From NCBI GenBank assembly GCA_946480015.1, contig CAMLIL010000028.1, forward strand, positions 1 to 57,246: a DNA stretch of 57,246 bases, in the 5' to 3' direction. Made by a program: the position numbers and the translations under genes. Positions 8,549-17,613 of this stretch are shown here, in pieces. Positions within the stretch are counted from its first letter, which is position 1; every line of letters starts with the position of its first letter. The notes under the pieces were generated by a model. It ran no database searches. It saw only the letters and a list, made by a program, of their open reading frames with translations, and was not told the DNA's origin. The stretch comes from an uncultured Oxalobacteraceae bacterium (GTDB lineage: Bacteria > Pseudomonadota > Gammaproteobacteria > Burkholderiales > Burkholderiaceae).

Positions 8549-9484
8549 TCAAAATCCTGCATGGAAGTAGCGCAGCGCCCGGCCAGCAAGCATCTGGGCC
8601 TCTACTTCGGGTTGGGTCATGTATTGCTGGTGTGGGTCGGAGGCCGCCTCGTGGGCTGCGACTGCGGCGACGGCCACTGCCACACCTTCCGCTGGGGTGA
8701 GGTGCTGCGGGAGCTGGGAAGGCGGCACCAGGCCGTCGCCGCCCAGCGTAGCGATGCCGTTGACCGCGCCTTTCTGGCTTGTCTTGATGTATTGGGCGTG
8801 CGGGTCCGCTGCGGCGGTATGCGCCGTCATCACGGCCGCCACGCCGGTCGGCGTCACGGCGCGGGCGGTATCGGTGCCGGCGGTCGCCTCGGCCGTGGTC
8901 GCCAGTTCAACGATACCGGCCTGGCTGACGGTGGCGGCCACGCTGTAACGACCATCTGCCTCCGCCTGCGTCATGTATTGAGGGTGTGGGTCCAGTTTGG
9001 CTTCGTGCGTCGCGACAGCGTTCGCAATGGACTGGTTGGTAGCCAGGGCTACGGAGGGATCAACGGTGAGATGAACCACAGAGGCATTCCCGACTTGCAC
9101 AATCATGCGTACTACCAGGTCGCGGCCGCTTCCCTCGGCCAGCAGCGGTTTGTACGTGTCGGGGAAATTGCCTGCCGCTAAAAGCTTGTCGCCTACTCCG
9201 CTGCCGCCGACCAGCCCGATCTCTCGAACCGTCCAGCCGCCCACCGCCGTAGGAACGACGGCTTCGACCACCAGCCAGTTGGGATTATTGACATCGGCTG
9301 TCACGCTGCTGATCGGCACGCGGTGCACCTGGTGAACCAGGGCTGTCATCGACTCCAGCGGTGTGATGGGAGCGCCATTGCCGTCGCCCAAGACCAAATG
9401 GGTAAATGGCACAGTGGTGCCGCCGGCCTGGGCGTTGATGAATTCGGCCGCGCCGGTGGCGGTCAGGAGTGTGTAGTAGCTCAT
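8549..9484 (-). CDS. Tail fibre protein (DUF3751 tail-collar N-terminal domain)
   Basis: 311 residues. Residues 1-150 match the P2/Mu tail-fibre collar domain (YYTLLTATGAAEFINA, HLVLGDGNG, GWTVREIGLVGG). The shaft carries repeated HEAKLDPHPQYMT, HTAAADPHAQYI and HEAASDPHQQYM motifs, typical of collagen-like or tail-collar shafts. The C-terminus ends in ALRYFHAGF, an aromatic end common in trimerising fibres. It follows gpI in the P2-like order and has a 4-bp overlap with it. It attaches the fibres to the baseplate. Confidence 0.88.
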   Translation of the reverse strand: MSYYTLLTATGAAEFINAQAGGTTVPFTHLVLGDGNGAPITPLESMTALVHQVHRVPISSVTADVNNPNWLVVEAVVPTAVGGWTVREIGLVGGSGVGDKLLAAGNFPDTYKPLLAEGSGRDLVVRMIVQVGNASVVHLTVDPSVALATNQSIANAVATHEAKLDPHPQYMTQAEADGRYSVAATVSQAGIVELATTAEATAGTDTARAVTPTGVAAVMTAHTAAADPHAQYIKTSQKGAVNGIATLGGDGLVPPSQLPQHLTPAEGVAVAVAAVAAHEAASDPHQQYMTQPEVEAQMLAGRALRYFHAGF

Positions 9485-10113
9485 GGTGTCCTTGGAAATA
9501 TGGTGGTGGTGCCCCAGTCCTGGCTACCGATGCCAGCGCTGGTTCGCATGGATGGGGCGGTAATGTCGGTGAGTTGGTACGGCAGCACCGTCACGATGTC
9601 GCCGGCGAAGGTCACGCAAGCGGCATTGAAGACGCCACGGCTGGCCACCGACACAATCAGGCGGCGCAAGTGAGAGCGTGCCGGTTTATAGGCATCGATC
9701 ATTTGCGTGATTTGCGGATAAATCGCTTCGCTCAGTGCGTGATCGACCACGCTGATGTCAACATCGAACTCGGCCCAGTGCGCGCCTGGCGGGTGTTCGA
9801 TCAGTGTCAGATGCTCGATCCCGATTTTGAGTAGCGCCTGTTTGATCGCCCAGGGCGTGCCCTTGTAACGGTGCAGCTCGATGGCGGACTTGATGAGCGC
9901 GCGACGCGCTTCGTCGCCGGCGGTGAAATCCCAGCCCTCCCAGCCCATGATATGGAACTGCTCGCCCAAATACGGGAGCGCGCTGGGTTCGGCGAGGTCC
10001 ACCAGGTAGACCAGGATTCGCGACAGATCAAGTCCGGCAAGGCGTTCGGAGAGCTGGGCCAGAGGACCGAAGCGCGGGTCCAGCGCCAGGACGGAAGGAA
10101 CGGCATCAGCCAT
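9481..10113 (-). CDS. I: Phage tail protein I (P2 gpI-like baseplate protein)
   Basis: 210 residues, close to P2 gpI. The gpI pattern is present: LPYLGEQFHIMGW, then ALIKSAIELHRYKGTPWAIKQAL. Baseplate wedge component that links gpJ to the tail fibre. It overlaps gpJ by 8 bp and the fibre gene by 4 bp in the conserved V-W-J-I-fibre order. Confidence 0.93.
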   Translation of the reverse strand: MADAVPSVLALDPRFGPLAQLSERLAGLDLSRILVYLVDLAEPSALPYLGEQFHIMGWEGWDFTAGDEARRALIKSAIELHRYKGTPWAIKQALLKIGIEHLTLIEHPPGAHWAEFDVDISVVDHALSEAIYPQITQMIDAYKPARSHLRRLIVSVASRGVFNAACVTFAGDIVTVLPYQLTDITAPSMRTSAGIGSQDWGTTTIFPRTP

Positions 10114-11209
10114 CGCTGCCTCCGAGCAGTTGCAGATCGATCATCGTGCAGTGCGCCCAGCCGGACTCGCCCACTTCCAGCGTAACAAGCGGCGACAGAA
10201 GATCAAGCCGATATACGCCCGGCACAGACAGCGCGGCCACAATCTGGCTGGGCACGATGTCACGCCCCAGGGCGGCGGCCTGAACTGCGGCAAACGTGGC
10301 CGCCCGCGCCTTGGCTTCCTCCAGGACGGTGTTGGCGTCATAAGTGCGATACACCGTCAATCGCGCGGACAATGCATATGCGACTTCGACGGGTGGCAAC
10401 ACCGCGACTATGTCGGAGAGCGGTCTTACCCTTTCATTTGAGCAGACCGCCGCGACGGCGTCCAGGATGACGGCGCTCGGCAAGCCTTCGCTCGTCAGCG
10501 GATGCAGCCGCACCTCGCCTGGCGCAGGCGACAGCACGGCCACGTCCACGATGTCCTGGTGCGCGCTCATGGCATGGTGGCGATAGGCGAGCCGGCTGCC
10601 CGCCACGCTGAAGCCTTCGGGAGCGAGCTTGATCCGCTCGCGCAAGCGGTCATCGCTCTCTTCGTCGGCCCCCGCGACTGTAACGGACAGGTTGGCCACG
10701 CTATCCACCTCGACGTCCAGCTCGTCAACCATGGCGTTCACCTGCCCGGCAAGATAGCCATTGCCGGTGACGCCAGCTTCGACCGCGACCATGGCGATAT
10801 CGACCGCCACACTGTTGGCCGTGACCAAGGTATCGGTCATCGACTGGAACTGAATGCCGCTCGCGGTTTCGGTACGGGTGCCGGCCGGGATGGCCAGCAT
10901 GGTGGCCAGGGGCGAGGCAAAAGTGAGGCGTACCGTTGCGCGGGCGTACTGCGCCCCCAGGCGGTACACGCCAACCAGTTCGCCCAGGTAGTCCAGCATT
11001 GGCGCGCGGGAAAACGCGACCAGGTTCTGGCGGGCGGTGTCGTTGATTGCCGTGCGGACCAATGTTTCGCGGTAGGCGATCAAGTCGATCAGCAGGCGTT
11101 CCACTTGGCCCGGATACAACGTCTTCCCCGTCATCGCCTCGTAGACCGAAATCAACTCCTGGGTAATGACCTGGCTGTCGTCGGCGACGAACTGGGGCAG
11201 CACGCTCAT
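10106..11209 (-). CDS. J: Baseplate assembly protein J
   Basis: 367 residues with the Baseplate_J domain (YPGQVERLLIDLIAYRETLVR near the start; GxxGNGYLAGQVN in the middle; LRERIKLAPEGFSVAGS). It forms the baseplate wedge with W and I. The start overlaps the W stop by 4 bp. Confidence 0.95.
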   Translation of the reverse strand: MSVLPQFVADDSQVITQELISVYEAMTGKTLYPGQVERLLIDLIAYRETLVRTAINDTARQNLVAFSRAPMLDYLGELVGVYRLGAQYARATVRLTFASPLATMLAIPAGTRTETASGIQFQSMTDTLVTANSVAVDIAMVAVEAGVTGNGYLAGQVNAMVDELDVEVDSVANLSVTVAGADEESDDRLRERIKLAPEGFSVAGSRLAYRHHAMSAHQDIVDVAVLSPAPGEVRLHPLTSEGLPSAVILDAVAAVCSNERVRPLSDIVAVLPPVEVAYALSARLTVYRTYDANTVLEEAKARAATFAAVQAAALGRDIVPSQIVAALSVPGVYRLDLLSPLVTLEVGESGWAHCTMIDLQLLGGSDG

Positions 11210-11571
11210 AACAGCACCTCGGTGCTGGCCACGAATCCATCGGCCAGGCGCCAGACGACCCTGGCCGTTGCGTGCGCCTGGCCGGCCAGATAGAAATCAA
11301 CGCGCTCGACGGTGATGCGCGGCTCGCCCATGGTCGGATGCCGCAGCGCTTCGATGCACTCGCGCACGACATGAGGCCGGGCGCGGTTGATGGGGCTATC
11401 CAGGTAGGTATGGAGGTTGGAACCGAATTCAGGGCGCAGCGGGTCGCTGCCCTTGGGCGTGCGCAGGATGACGTGAATCGCCTGATGAACGTCGTCGAGG
11501 TTTTCGACAACGCCTTCGCCGCCAAGCGCGGGCTGCCAGTGCAGGGATTGGATGTCGGTGAGCTGAGTCAT
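11206..11571 (-). CDS. W: GPW/gp25 family baseplate protein W
   Basis: 121 residues. The gp25 signature is clear: VHQAIHVILRTPKGSDPLRPEFGSNL and ARPHVVRECIEAL. It is the sheath-nucleating wedge protein of contractile tails. No good Shine-Dalgarno is visible; the region just upstream contains the palindrome CATGGCGCCATG, which may influence translation. Confidence 0.95.
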   Translation of the reverse strand: MTQLTDIQSLHWQPALGGEGVVENLDDVHQAIHVILRTPKGSDPLRPEFGSNLHTYLDSPINRARPHVVRECIEALRHPTMGEPRITVERVDFYLAGQAHATARVVWRLADGFVASTEVLL

Positions 11572-11594
11572 GGCGCCATGGTGACGCCATGCTC

Positions 11595-11626
11595 AGCCTG
11601 AGGCTATTAATGAGCTTTAAGGCTCA
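11595..11626. promoter_or_regulatory. Intergenic dyad between V and W (late-region motif a)
   Basis: GGCTATTAATGAGCTTTAAGGCT spans the V stop. TGAGC (11611-11615) and GCTCA (11622-11626) form a small hairpin. The TTAA-rich core resembles sequences at 17548, 23612, 23689 and 30604, also at gene-block boundaries. It could be a weak terminator or an activator site. Confidence 0.35.
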
Positions 11627-12223
11627 ATGGGTATGGTGATTCGAGTTGCCTCCGCCATCCATCACGGTGCCGCTGGCATTGACGTTGCCGGCAATCTGCA
11701 CGTCACCCTGGATCGCCGCCGCACCACCGGAGCCGCTCATGCCGCCCTGGTAGGTCAATTTACCCTTGATCAGCGCATTGCCTGTGATTTCGGTATCGGG
11801 AGCGTCCACCGTGACCTTGCCGCCGGCCTTGAGCAGAACGGACGTGCTGGCCTCAACGATCACCTTTTCCACCCCCTTGACAGTCAGCGTGTGGGTCGCG
11901 CGGTCGTACTCCAGTTCGGCGCCATCCTTGAACCGAATGCCGAACTTGTCCTTGTCGCTCACCGGCGGCGTGTCCTCATCGGAAAAAATCGCGCCGACGA
12001 TCACGCCGTCCTCGCCTTGTGCATCGAGCAGCACCGCCACATGCTCGCCGGGATCGTAGGTCCAGTAGCATTGGTCGTCCAGGGTCTTGGGATAAGCAAT
12101 CGGCAACCACATCGTCCGCATATTGTCGGTGTCGGGCAGGCGCACCCGCGCAAAGCCGGGCCGGCTGGCGCTGACCGTGCCGAATTTCAGTGTGACGCCG
12201 CCCTCGCGGAATGCTTCCATCAT
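11624..12223 (-). CDS. V: Baseplate spike protein V (P2 gpV-like)
   Basis: 199 residues. OB domain at about 10-90 (GTVSASRPGFARVRLPD, WTYDPGEHVAVLLDAQGED), then a beta-helical spike. It ends with NSNHHTH, the HxH apex that binds an iron ion at the tip of P2-type membrane-piercing spikes. Membrane-puncturing role by family. Overlaps gene D by 4 bp. Confidence 0.93.
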   Translation of the reverse strand: MMEAFREGGVTLKFGTVSASRPGFARVRLPDTDNMRTMWLPIAYPKTLDDQCYWTYDPGEHVAVLLDAQGEDGVIVGAIFSDEDTPPVSDKDKFGIRFKDGAELEYDRATHTLTVKGVEKVIVEASTSVLLKAGGKVTVDAPDTEITGNALIKGKLTYQGGMSGSGGAAAIQGDVQIAGNVNASGTVMDGGGNSNHHTH

Positions 12224-13371
12224 TTTTTCGTCCTCGCGATTGGTGTGCTGCCGACCACCTGCATTTTCCCGTCCTTCAGGCCATACACCGCCAGCCCCTT
12301 GGGTTTGACCTGGCTAACAGTGCCCTTGAGCGGCGGTGCAGTGCGCTTCAATTCCAGCGTGGTCGTGTAACCCGCACCGCGGCTGATGCCGTGGGTCGCG
12401 CGCTCGACGTTATAGACGCCGGAGAGCATGCCGAAATCAAACAGCTCGATATTGATGCCGGCGGCCAGTCCGGGATCGCCCGCCATGCTGATCTCCGCGC
12501 CGGTGCGTTCGAGCAGGCGGCGATCCAGTTCGGCCCGCGCCTGCGCCTCGGCCACGGCCTGGTTCGGCGCACGGCGCACCACCTTGACCGTGTCGGCGCT
12601 CGATCTTTTCCCCGTGCCACTGGTGCTGGTGCCTACCACTGTGGTTTGGCCTTCCTTGATGCCGTACGTGACCAGCTTCTTGGTCTTGATATTGTGGTGA
12701 GTCACATCGACGCCGGCCGGTACATCCGATACCTTGTCCCGAACACTCCAGCGCGACAGGTCGCGCGGACTATAGCGCCGGATTGCCTTCTGCACGAGCA
12801 AGTCGGATGTCTTCCAGAACACCAGTCGCGTATTATTCTCGGTCACTTTGAAGGCATAGCCGTACTGGCCTGCAATGCGCCGCAGGAAGGCAAGATCGCT
12901 CTCTTGGTACTGGGTGGCGCGGTCGATCTGCAGGGCCTCGATCTTGCCGATGAGCGTCATTTTGTTGCGCTTGGCAATGCGCTGGGCGATGGCCGTCAAT
13001 GTGGTGTTTTCATAGGAGCGTCCCTTGTTGGTGCGAATCGCCTTTTGCACGCCGGCCGCCAGTCCCTTGAGACGCACCGTCGTCGGCGGACCACCGTATT
13101 CCAATTCATCCAGGTCAAAACTGCCGGCAGATACCAGAGGCTGGTTTTGAAAGCCGAACTTAAAGGCCAGCGTTGCCCCTTTTTCGGGATACCAGGCATT
13201 GAGCCAGCGTTCGTCCGCATCCTCCAGTTCGATGTCCAGGCTGTCGGCTTCGCCGGTCAGGTGGTCATGGTAGGTGGCGGATATCACGTAGGGCGCGATG
13301 TCCTGGGTGATGGCACGGCCGTTGTAGCTCAACTCGAAGGCTGGCACAGGAACCAGGTTCAGCGTTTCCAT
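12220..13371 (-). CDS. D: Late control D family protein (tail hub)
   Basis: 383 residues, Phage_GPD family, the gp27-like trimeric hub on which the V spike sits. Motifs include VISATYHDHLTGEADSLDIE, YQESDLAFLRRIAGQYGYAF and LERTGAEISMAGDPGL. The order D-X-U downstream of the tape measure is the P2 order. Overlaps X by 13 bp. Confidence 0.93.
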   Translation of the reverse strand: METLNLVPVPAFELSYNGRAITQDIAPYVISATYHDHLTGEADSLDIELEDADERWLNAWYPEKGATLAFKFGFQNQPLVSAGSFDLDELEYGGPPTTVRLKGLAAGVQKAIRTNKGRSYENTTLTAIAQRIAKRNKMTLIGKIEALQIDRATQYQESDLAFLRRIAGQYGYAFKVTENNTRLVFWKTSDLLVQKAIRRYSPRDLSRWSVRDKVSDVPAGVDVTHHNIKTKKLVTYGIKEGQTTVVGTSTSGTGKRSSADTVKVVRRAPNQAVAEAQARAELDRRLLERTGAEISMAGDPGLAAGINIELFDFGMLSGVYNVERATHGISRGAGYTTTLELKRTAPPLKGTVSQVKPKGLAVYGLKDGKMQVVGSTPIARTKK

Positions 13372-13571
13372 GGCGGTAGCTCGTTCTGGATAAGGGATTC
13401 GTCCGCCTCGATCACCGGGATCAGCAAGGACAAGCCGCTGGGCAGTGTCTCGTGGATGGGCGCGTGCGGGTTGGCTTCGATCAGCATAGGGACCTTGCGG
13501 ACATTCCGGTAATAACGCCAGGCCAGCATGTCCCAGCGCTCGCCCTCGGTGGTGATGTGGTTCAGGTACAT
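13359..13571 (-). CDS. X: Tail protein X (LysM-like)
   Basis: 70 residues of the P2 gpX family: GERWDMLAWRYYRNVRKVPMLIEANP is a LysM-like fold, followed by LPSGLSLLIPV. Small tail-tip or tail-completion protein. Two bases after the U stop. Confidence 0.93.
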   Translation of the reverse strand: MYLNHITTEGERWDMLAWRYYRNVRKVPMLIEANPHAPIHETLPSGLSLLIPVIEADESLIQNELPPWKR

Positions 13572-13573
13572 GC

Positions 13574-14491
13574 TTACCCCATCCTGCTGACGGCCTGGGC
13601 CGTCAACCTGGCCATGGGCAAAGCGCTGGCCTGCAGCTCGCCGCCGATGCTATTGGCCGCGTGGGCGGCCGAGACCACTTTGGACAAAAGGTCGGCCGAC
13701 GTGGCGCCAGCCAGGTTGTTGCCCAGGCTGGCGATATTGCCCCGTACCCGCGTGACGCTCTGCGTCACGGCCGCCGCATCGCCGGCATATCCCCGCGTTG
13801 CCCGCATCCGGTCCATCTGCTCCGCAGCGTTCCCCAGTTTGGGCAGCGCAACGTTAGCGCCGTTCAAAATACCAGGAAGTCGCGCCAGCGCGGCGGCGGG
13901 ATTCCCGCTGGCCAGGTTCTGAACCGTTTTCACGGCCGCCATCACTTGGCTGGCCGTAGCCAGAGCGCCCTTGGCCGCCGTGACAGCCCTGGCCAGCCCG
14001 CCGGCGCCATGCGCTGCCATGCCCGACGCCGGCAGCGCCTTGACCATTCCGCCCTTGGCAGGCATCACCGTGCCGCTTCCGGCCGGGCGAACCGCAGGCG
14101 CCGCAGGTTGCGCAGGGTCGCCGGTGAACTCGCGCAAGGTCATTTGCGCATCCAGCGTCAACAGCGTGCCGGCCGTATCGGTATGGCGCCCGGTGGCCGT
14201 AATGTTGGTTATCACGAAGCGGCCCTTATAGTCGCCATTGCCCAGTACCAGGGACAACGCTTCGTGGCTGGCCAGTGCATTGCGCAGACGCACCAGCTCC
14301 GCTTCGGGATCGCAGTAGGTGACATGGAATACCAGATCGATCTTGATTTCGTCCAGCTTGTCGCCGACGTGCTGCAGCCGCGGCTTGCGGCCGATCAGCG
14401 CATGCTCTGCGTAGTCGGCGCCGAACTGCGTCTCCAGGCCGTCGAAATAAGTGATGAGGTCGAATTCGACCTTACCCAGGATGGCGTACAT
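13574..14491 (-). CDS. U: Tail protein U
   Basis: 305 residues. The N-terminal ~130 residues are the P2 gpU domain (GKVEFDLITYFDGLE, LDEIKIDLVFH, YKGRFVITNITATG), expected at the tail tip. The C-terminal ~170 residues are Ala/Gly/Pro rich (PAAPAVRPAGSGT onward), a long low-complexity extension beyond the usual gpU length. Overlaps the tape-measure stop by 1 bp. Confidence 0.88.
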   Translation of the reverse strand: MYAILGKVEFDLITYFDGLETQFGADYAEHALIGRKPRLQHVGDKLDEIKIDLVFHVTYCDPEAELVRLRNALASHEALSLVLGNGDYKGRFVITNITATGRHTDTAGTLLTLDAQMTLREFTGDPAQPAAPAVRPAGSGTVMPAKGGMVKALPASGMAAHGAGGLARAVTAAKGALATASQVMAAVKTVQNLASGNPAAALARLPGILNGANVALPKLGNAAEQMDRMRATRGYAGDAAAVTQSVTRVRGNIASLGNNLAGATSADLLSKVVSAAHAANSIGGELQASALPMARLTAQAVSRMG

Positions 14492-17037
14492 CAGTTGCTC
14501 CTTCCATAGCTGGTGCGGCCCTTTTCATGTTGATAGCGCTTCATCATTCGCTCGAAATCAGCGTAGGACAGCTGCATGGCCTTCGTGACCTCTTCGCGCA
14601 TGGCGGCGGGCTCGCCGCCATGGACCGTGATCTGCGGCGAGAAGTGGACGACCATGGAACTGGGCGTTCCCGTCACTGCGGTCGGCAGTGCGCCTCGCGC
14701 TTCGTTAAGCCGCCGTGCCAGGTCTGCCTGCGTCGTACCCGCTTCCGCCGGTTGAAATTCTCGCCGGGCCGTTTGTAGCGTCAATGGCAGCACTGGTGCG
14801 ATACCGGCCGTGATCGGCGTCGGCAGCGCCAACGCTTGCGGCGCCGATAGGACCGGCTTGCCCCACGCGACGGTGGTGGCCAGCGCCATGCCGGCGACGG
14901 CCTGGCTGGCCAGCGTGGCGGAGCGGCCGATGCCGAGGGCCGCGCCCTGGGCGATGTTGTCGCCATAGCCGAGGAACACACGGGATGGCGAATGGATGCC
15001 CAAGGTGCTACTGAACCAGTCTTTGATGCTTGAGCCGAAGCCGACGATGGTGTCCTTGGCCGCGCCGAGCTTGGCCGTGATGCCGTTGACCAGTCCGCCG
15101 ATCAGCATGCCCCCAAAGTCGGTGAAGCTCTTCGGCAGCTCGATGCCGAACCATTTCATGACACCCGCGAATGCCTTGTAAAACAAACCGACAGGCGACC
15201 AGTTGACGATCAACCGCAACATGCCGCCGATACCGCCGGAGAATACCGCTTTGATGTCGCTCCACATTCCCGCAAACCAGGGTTTGAGCGTGCCCCAGTT
15301 CCGGTAGATGAGGTAGGCCCCACCGGCAATCGCCGTGATGGCCAGTCCGATGGGATTCATCAGCATGGCGCGGCCCAGCCACAGAAAGGCTTGGCCGGCC
15401 ATCCGCAGCCCGGATATCACCGGCGCAAAACGTCCGGCCTGCCACATTCCTCGCAGAATTGTCCATTTCCCGGCAACCGTTTGGATGCCCGTTTTGAACG
15501 CATTGAACGGCGAAAGCGCCAGGTTGATGCCGTACTTCAGCCCGATAAACGCCAGCTTGCCAGCCAGCAGCCCGCCAACCAGGCCAACCATACCCCTGAT
15601 GACGCCAGGATGTTCCTTGGTCCAAGCGCCGAACGCCTGGATGCCGGGGCGGACTGTTTTCATCAGGTCGTTCAATGAAGGCAGCAGCGCATCGCCGACG
15701 GTGATGCCGATATCCATCAGGCCGATCTTGAATTGCCGGAACTGCTCCGACGCGCCTTCCATGCGCCGCTTGAAGTCCGCGTCGAGCAGGCCCTTGTCGC
15801 CGGCGGCCACCGAGCCGTCCTTGATGTCCTTCATTTCGCCCTGGTTCGCAATAGCCGGCCGAATAAACGACATTGCCTGCATGTCCTGGAACAGGTCGCC
15901 CAGCTTGTACGCTTCGGACAAGCGCTGCAGCGCCGCTTCACGTTCCTTGTCATCCTTAACGGCCATGGCTTTCTGGAATTGCCCGGCAGCTTCCGGCCCC
16001 TTTTTGGTCATGTACTGGGTAATAAGGTTGAGCATGGCCTGCACCGGCGTCATGCCCTCGGCCCGCAGGTTCAGCATGCTTCTTTTGAGGTCGATTCCAG
16101 CCTTCTCAAAATCTTTGAGCGTATCCGGCGCCGTAATTTTCTGAATAAAGTTTTTGAAATTGTTAGCAGCCTCATCATTGGACCCGGCGCCTTTGCGCGC
16201 GATCTGGAGTGCCGCGCCGATCTCGGCCACCGCCTCCTTGCCAGTCACGCCCAAGGCTTGGAACGATGGTGAAAGAGCCGGTAGCCATTTGGCCATGTCC
16301 TTGATCTCGAACTGGCCACGCTTGCCCGCATACGCCAGCATGTTTAGCGCGCCTTCAAATCCGTCTTCCCCGACTTTGAGATTGTCCTTCAGCGCGATTG
16401 CCACGCTGCCGAGGTCGTCCATGCTGGCGCGGGTGGCCGTGGCCGCCTTGGACATAATGGGAGCGTATTTCTCAAGGGACTTGGCGTCCTGGATACCGCC
16501 CGCCACCAGCACGCTGGCGCCGCGAGCGGCCTCGGATTGAGTCTGGTTCCATCTCAGCGCGGACTCGCGCAACGAGGCGCCCAGGCGAGCCTCCTCGGCA
16601 GGACTGAATTCGCCGGTAATGGCGATATCCTTGATTTGATCCTGGTAGCCGGCCGCCAGGCGCACCGATTGCATGACCGGCGCTCCCAGCGCCAAGGCCG
16701 TGCCGGCGGTTTCCATCGCTTGGCCGCGCAGCTCACCGCGTTGCGACCTGAGCGCCTGGCCGCGCGCCATGCTGGCGGTTAAGCGCTCTTGCCTGATTCG
16801 CAACTGCTCCATGGTCTGGCCGAGGCGCTCGTATTGGCGGTGCAGTTCGCCGACGTTACGGGTTGGATGGGACATGGCTCGCGCCATGATCTCGCCCAGG
16901 CGGGCATGCCTGGCGCGCAGGTCGTCGGCGGCCTGGCCCAAGCGCAGGGATGTGCCACGCGCGGAGTCGAACGCCGCCCGAAAGGTGCCGGACAGTGCGG
17001 CGCCGATGCGGACGCTGACAAGAAGGTCTCGGCTCAT
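14491..17037 (-). CDS. Tail tape measure protein (TP901 type)
   Basis: 848 residues. An N-terminal coiled region (QLRIQQERLTASMA-like) is followed by the TP901 core (ASVLVAGGIQDAKSLEKYAPIM, GKEAVAEIGAALQIARKGAG). Hydrophobic helices lie at about 500-600 (GLVGGLLAGKLAFIGL, LMNPIGLAITAIAGGAYLIYRNW). It sets tail length and is released into the membrane at DNA injection. Follows the two chaperone reading frames as in other contractile phages. Confidence 0.95.
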   Translation of the reverse strand: MSRDLLVSVRIGAALSGTFRAAFDSARGTSLRLGQAADDLRARHARLGEIMARAMSHPTRNVGELHRQYERLGQTMEQLRIRQERLTASMARGQALRSQRGELRGQAMETAGTALALGAPVMQSVRLAAGYQDQIKDIAITGEFSPAEEARLGASLRESALRWNQTQSEAARGASVLVAGGIQDAKSLEKYAPIMSKAATATRASMDDLGSVAIALKDNLKVGEDGFEGALNMLAYAGKRGQFEIKDMAKWLPALSPSFQALGVTGKEAVAEIGAALQIARKGAGSNDEAANNFKNFIQKITAPDTLKDFEKAGIDLKRSMLNLRAEGMTPVQAMLNLITQYMTKKGPEAAGQFQKAMAVKDDKEREAALQRLSEAYKLGDLFQDMQAMSFIRPAIANQGEMKDIKDGSVAAGDKGLLDADFKRRMEGASEQFRQFKIGLMDIGITVGDALLPSLNDLMKTVRPGIQAFGAWTKEHPGVIRGMVGLVGGLLAGKLAFIGLKYGINLALSPFNAFKTGIQTVAGKWTILRGMWQAGRFAPVISGLRMAGQAFLWLGRAMLMNPIGLAITAIAGGAYLIYRNWGTLKPWFAGMWSDIKAVFSGGIGGMLRLIVNWSPVGLFYKAFAGVMKWFGIELPKSFTDFGGMLIGGLVNGITAKLGAAKDTIVGFGSSIKDWFSSTLGIHSPSRVFLGYGDNIAQGAALGIGRSATLASQAVAGMALATTVAWGKPVLSAPQALALPTPITAGIAPVLPLTLQTARREFQPAEAGTTQADLARRLNEARGALPTAVTGTPSSMVVHFSPQITVHGGEPAAMREEVTKAMQLSYADFERMMKRYQHEKGRTSYGRSN

Positions 17038-17073
17038 GGGAAGTTCCCTATCGAAGGTGGGGATGTAGCGGGA

Positions 17074-17244
17074 TTAGCGCCCGCCGAATGCCTGCATCAT
17101 TGCGTTGCGGCGCTTGGCTTCACGTTCGGCGGCCTCGATCCAGAACCAGTAATCGTCCATGTCGAGGCCGTCGATCTCAGACGGCTGCAGCCGCAGGATG
17201 GTCAGCAGGGCCTCGTCCAGCGGCCGCAGCGCCGTCTCGTCCAT
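17074..17244 (-). CDS. Tail assembly chaperone, downstream frame (GpE-like), likely made by frameshift
   Basis: 56 residues if started at the internal ATG (17244): MDETALRPLDEALLTI to AMMQAFGGR. The body contains MDDYWFWIEAAEREAKRRN, typical of the second tail-assembly chaperone. It is in the +1 (= -2) frame relative to the upstream gene and overlaps its 3' end. Tail phages commonly make the T part as a frameshift fusion, and Mu itself uses -2. The upstream stretch GAA ACT TTT C would let tRNA-Phe slip from TTT to TTC. Independent initiation behind a GGTGG-type site is the alternative. Confidence 0.7.
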   Translation of the reverse strand: MDETALRPLDEALLTILRLQPSEIDGLDMDDYWFWIEAAEREAKRRNAMMQAFGGR

Positions 17245-17479
17245 CCACCATTTGACGAAAAGTTTCCGCCATCACCTTCGAGTCGGCCAGGTCGATCAGG
17301 TCGATATCTTCCAGTACCAGGCCCGTGAGTCTGGCGAACATGAAGTCCTCTTGCTCGCCGTCATCCTTGCTGTGCCTGGCGGCGGCCTTCATGTCGCCGC
17401 GCGTGGCGCGGCGCAAGGTCAGCTTGTCGATGCGCTGGCCGGCCGCGTTGGTGAAAGGGTATTTGAGAGTGATTTCCAT
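17177..17479 (-). CDS. Tail assembly chaperone, upstream frame (gpE/TAC_7-like)
   Basis: 100 residues as read. Residues 1-75 are a good match to the small tail-assembly chaperone family (EITLKYPFTNAAGQRIDKLTLRRA, ARLTGLVLEDIDLIDLADSKVM). After about residue 78 the zero frame turns into an Ala/Gly/Arg run that does not look like natural protein. Meanwhile the +1 frame continues as the GpE-like sequence. The true product is probably a mix of the short form and a frameshifted fusion ending at 17074. Confidence 0.8.
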   Translation of the reverse strand: MEITLKYPFTNAAGQRIDKLTLRRATRGDMKAAARHSKDDGEQEDFMFARLTGLVLEDIDLIDLADSKVMAETFRQMVDGRDGAAAAGRGPADHPAAAAV

Positions 17480-17547
17480 GGTGCGTCCTTCGCGTGGTTG
17501 AATGGGGCATACGAGAAGGATTGTGGCGGGAGGCGGGGCAGCAGTCA

Positions 17548-17563
17548 GTTAAACGGCTTTAAC
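17548..17563. promoter_or_regulatory. Perfect dyad GTTAAACGGCTTTAAC upstream of the chaperone/tape-measure block
   Basis: Inverted GTTAAA/TTTAAC arms around CGGC, placed between the tail-tube terminator (17573-17590) and the chaperone start (17479). It resembles TTAA-centred sequences at other late block boundaries. Candidate activator or late-promoter element; function inferred. Confidence 0.45.
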
Positions 17564-17572
17564 AAATGACAA

Positions 17573-17590
17573 GGGCCACCGAAGTGGCCC
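17573..17590 (-). terminator. Hairpin terminator after the tail tube gene
   Basis: GGGCCAC / GTGGCCC perfect 7-bp stem with a CGAA tetraloop, 24 bp beyond the tube stop. No strong T-run follows, so termination may be partial. This would fit the high sheath/tube versus lower tape-measure dosage. Confidence 0.6.
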
Positions 17591-17613
17591 CTGGGGGAAT
17601 GCGTGGAAGCGGG

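Noticed and set aside
12211..13512. Long plus-strand open frame opposite gene D
   Set aside because: It is the shadow of a high-GC minus-strand gene with clear late-control D motifs. Many similar shadows occur (21471-23621, 27106-28410, 37738-39132).
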